NCBI RefSeq assembly: GCF_001905795.1
Contig: NZ_LIXJ01000011.1
Span: 124,001 to 188,000, forward strand
Length of the DNA: 64,000 nucleotides
Source of the DNA: Streptomyces sp. CB01580
Lineage (GTDB): Bacteria; Actinomycetota; Actinomycetes; Streptomycetales; Streptomycetaceae
Direction of reading: 5' to 3'
Under the pieces are notes generated by a model. That model was not told where the DNA came from and made no database searches. It worked only from the letters and a program-made list of their open reading frames with translations. Made by a program: the position numbers and the translations under genes. Numbering within the stretch: position 1 is the stretch's first letter; the number at the start of each line of letters is the position of its first letter. Below are positions 61,998-64,000 of the stretch, piece after piece.

Positions 61998-62504
61998 TCA
62001 GCGGACGTCGAACGAGTGGGTGGAGTACCCGTTGGTGGCGTTGCAGGCGACGAGCCTGGCGAATGCGTTGGCCCCGGTGCCGTAGGGGTTCAGGCACTTG
62101 TTGTGCGCCTGGCTCTTCAGCAGGTACCGGCTGGGCTTGTTCGAGTCGTCCAGGGAGAAGACCTGCTCGTCCCACCGGGGGTCACACGGACGCTGCTGGA
62201 GGGCTTCCGCGTCGCCGCCGCCCAGAGCAGTGACACACATGTCGCTGTTGAGGTTGCGCAGCACGAAGGTCGTGCTGGTAACCGGATCAATGGCCCACTT
62301 CTGGGCCAGTTCGTCCGTGTCGTTCTGGTACTGGATCTGGGCACCGCCGACCGTGGAGTTGGTGGCGACGCCGAGGACGAAACCGGTTTGCCAGTTGCGG
62401 ACCTTGGTGCCGCTCAACGGTCCCGTCGCGTTGGCCGTGCCCGCCCCGAGTACGGTCGCAGCCAGCGTTACGGCGACGCCGACGCAGGCAGATCGAATGC
62501 GCAT
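61998..62504 (-). CDS. Secreted ricin-type beta-trefoil lectin protein
   Basis: 168 residues from ATG 62504, GAGGAG upstream. Signal peptide of 27 residues (ACVGVAVTLAATVLGAGTANA). The beta-trefoil shows TDELAQKWAIDPVTSTTFVL, LNSDMCVTALGGGDAEALQQ, RPCDPRWDEQVFSLDDSN and HNKCLNPYGTGANAFARLVA CN. It is a stand-alone carbohydrate-binding-type domain, without a catalytic partner. A terminator follows. Confidence 0.82.
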   Translation of the reverse strand: MRIRSACVGVAVTLAATVLGAGTANATGPLSGTKVRNWQTGFVLGVATNSTVGGAQIQYQNDTDELAQKWAIDPVTSTTFVLRNLNSDMCVTALGGGDAEALQQRPCDPRWDEQVFSLDDSNKPSRYLLKSQAHNKCLNPYGTGANAFARLVACNATNGYSTHSFDVR

Positions 62505-62945
62505 GGAGGACTCCTCTGTTCTGCACTAATCACTGAGCGTGTTCATTTAGGTACGAACAGTAGCGGCTTCGGGGTTGGGAATGCCGCCCATAACCGAAGA
62601 CCACGATGAAAGACCGCAAATGGTGGAACGCGACCGCTCGGGTTCCGGCAAGCGTGCTTCGGTCAGTGGACGGCTGTCACACTCCGCTGCCAGCCGTCCA
62701 TTCCCCCACAGACCGGGCATCCTCTGGCCGCCTTCACCACGAGGCCGGGGGCCGGGCCATTCAAGCCCTGGGATTGGAAGCAGGTACTTGATCAGGCGCC
62801 CCTTTCCCTCGATCCGGTGAACCGCTGATCTGCAGGCATCGGCGGCTACCTCCTGCGGGTGACGCCGTGTCAGTCCTGCTCCCTACCGTCCGAACCGTGC
62901 GACCTCCGCGCCCTGGCGGCGCCCGACGAACGGCGGTGGTCCTTC
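62505..62945. other. Promoter region and non-coding stretch
   Basis: The left part should hold the promoter of the lectin gene. No coding sequence is convincing to 62945. Confidence 0.35.
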
Positions 62946-63660
62946 ATGTCCCTGGTCGACGGGCTGCGCAGCCCCCACACCCCCTGCGCCGATTCCTGGA
63001 CCGCGAACTGTCAGCCGGAGCGAAAGCACTGCGCGACAACTACCGCGCCCAGCACCGCGCAGATCACATCCTGCCCCCGCCGCCCGGAGTCGGCACCGAG
63101 GTCGGCATCGTCGGCAAGGCGACCGACCAGCGCCTGCGCCTGGCCTTCACTGCGGCCGCGCCCGTCGACGACGCCTCCCTGGTGGGCGTCGAGGGCACCG
63201 GCGGATTCGGTGACCGCGGCAGGGACTGCGGATGCGCGCGGTCGGCAACGAGCTCTCGGCACGCCTGACCGAGACGGTTCGACACCTGGACCTCGACAAC
63301 CGCGATCTGCCGATCGACCGCGCCCAGGGCGAGGAGGAGGACCTGGCCCGCATGCTCATCGCCGCAGCCTGGTACCAGGTCCTCGCCCGCACCGCCATCG
63401 GCTTCGCCTTCACTCCGCTCGCCAAAGCGGCCCTCAAGGGCCCGGACACCTTCACCCCCATGCGGCTCCTGGAGCTCCCGCACCGCGACATCGTCACTGA
63501 CGGTCGTCGCTCAGCCTTACAAGGGCGCCCACAGCCCTCTGAAGGCCCTGCGCCCCCGCACGCAGCCTGAGGACTGTGTCGACGGCCCGGCGTTCGCCGG
63601 CGCCCGCATCACCGCCGACGCCGACCTCGCCGTCGACGGCCTGGCCGTTTCCGTTCTGGC
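62946..63660 (+). pseudogene. Hypothetical streptomycete protein broken by at least three frameshifts
   Basis: The sequence can be followed across frames: MSLVDGLRSPHTP; RRFLDRELSAGAKALRDNYR; VGTEVGIVGKATDQRLRLAF; ARLTETVRHLDLDNRDLPID; ARMLIAAAWYQVLARTAIGF; VVAQPYKGAHSPLKALRPRT; FAGARITADADLAVDGLAVS. It matches a common family of about 300 residues from streptomycete accessory genomes with unknown function. Shifts lie near 62985, 63230 and 63505. Confidence 0.65.
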
Positions 63661-63719
63661 GGCCGGCCCCGGTGGGACGGGCGTCGGAGGCGTGGGGGAC
63701 CGGGCCGGGCCCGCTGTTC

Positions 63720-64000
63720 ATGGGCTCCTCTTCGGATTCGGTTCCTGCCCTGCTGGGATTCACAGACGTGACCGCTCCCGCGAACAGCGACCTCGTGGTG
63801 TGCGTGCTGACTGCTGCGGTGCTCGCACCTCCGCAGCAATCCGCCGCGCAACAGCGGGCCTTCAATTGGCTGAAGGAGACCGGCCGCCACGGCCTGGAGG
63901 CCGCCGAAGCCGCAGCGTATTTCGCCGCCGTGCAAGAGTCGGACGACGCGGCGGTACAGCGCCTTGCGGCCTTCGCCGCCGCCCTGGCTGCAGCCGAACT
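63720..64000 (+). CDS. Hypothetical protein, partial at window edge
   Basis: ATG 63720 opens a frame with no stop before the edge: SSSDSVPALLGFTDVTAPAN, VVCVLTAAVLAPPQQSAAQQ, RAFNWLKETGRHGLEAAEAA. The coding bias is good. No family recognised; follows the decayed gene directly. Confidence 0.5.
   Translation, partial: MGSSSDSVPALLGFTDVTAPANSDLVVCVLTAAVLAPPQQSAAQQRAFNWLKETGRHGLEAAEAAAYFAAVQESDDAAVQRLAAFAAALAAAE

Overview
The window looks like an accessory stretch of a Streptomyces replicon, such as a chromosome arm or a large linear plasmid. The evidence is very high G+C with strong third-position G/C bias, frequent GTG starts with GGAGG-type ribosome sites, and many protein families typical of streptomycetes (CGNR regulators, DUF4232 lipoproteins, TPR regulators, small beta/gamma-crystallin proteins, IclR/MarR/HxlR switches). 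No rRNA, tRNA or CRISPR array was recognised. Everything here is read from the sequence and from memory of families; no database search was run.

Layout. 0.7-3.1 kb: an AAA+ ATPase translationally coupled to a TPR membrane protein. 3.1-4.4 kb: remnants plus a small membrane protein. 4.5-10.8 kb: the best preserved pathway, a one-strand gentisate cluster (FAD 3-hydroxybenzoate 6-hydroxylase-like enzyme, gentisate dioxygenase, FAH-family hydrolase, MarR and IclR regulators, aromatic-acid transporter) with a near-consensus promoter and a 25-bp palindrome at its head. 10.9-17.3 kb: IS and gene remnants, a P-loop kinase, an IS701-type element with perfect ends, and a CGNR regulator divergent from a metallo-beta-lactamase-fold gene across paired palindromes. 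17.5-19.5 kb: TniB/TniA-like transposition genes, with further broken copies at 27.1-27.8 and 29.0-29.4 kb.

19.7-36.8 kb is a gene graveyard with intact islands: a WD40-like protein, a GH114 lipoprotein, a LuxR-type response regulator, methionine aminopeptidase, a DUF1963 protein, an amidohydrolase divergent from a MarR gene, and a DHFR-like reductase. Between them lie fragments of kinases, an ABC exporter, MobF relaxase, DciA-like protein and several IS families. 37.9-39.9 kb carries a secreted protein-arginine deiminase with a complete catalytic set; a piece of the same gene is scattered 17.6 kb away.

40.3-48.7 kb: two short palindromic or repeat-rich stretches, lipoprotein, GNAT, crystallin-like and hypothetical genes, and a CseC-like orphan sensor kinase whose upstream side is IS debris. 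48.9-52.9 kb: a compact four-gene cluster on the minus strand (179-aa protein, 337-aa protein, DyP-type peroxidase, BASS-family transporter), my best candidate for an undescribed functional unit. 53.0-64 kb: a MITE-like element, IS5/IS630 debris, two regulator/enzyme divergons with visible repeated operators (MarR/alpha-beta hydrolase and HxlR/tautomerase), a Tn554-type tail, Ku and WD40 remnants, a lipoprotein, a secreted ricin-fold lectin, and a decayed hypothetical gene at the edge.

Overall, metabolic or regulatory cassettes with clear promoters and operators sit among repeated rounds of transposition, deletion and decay. The recurrent breakpoints between unrelated fragments, often head-to-head, are the most striking property of the region.
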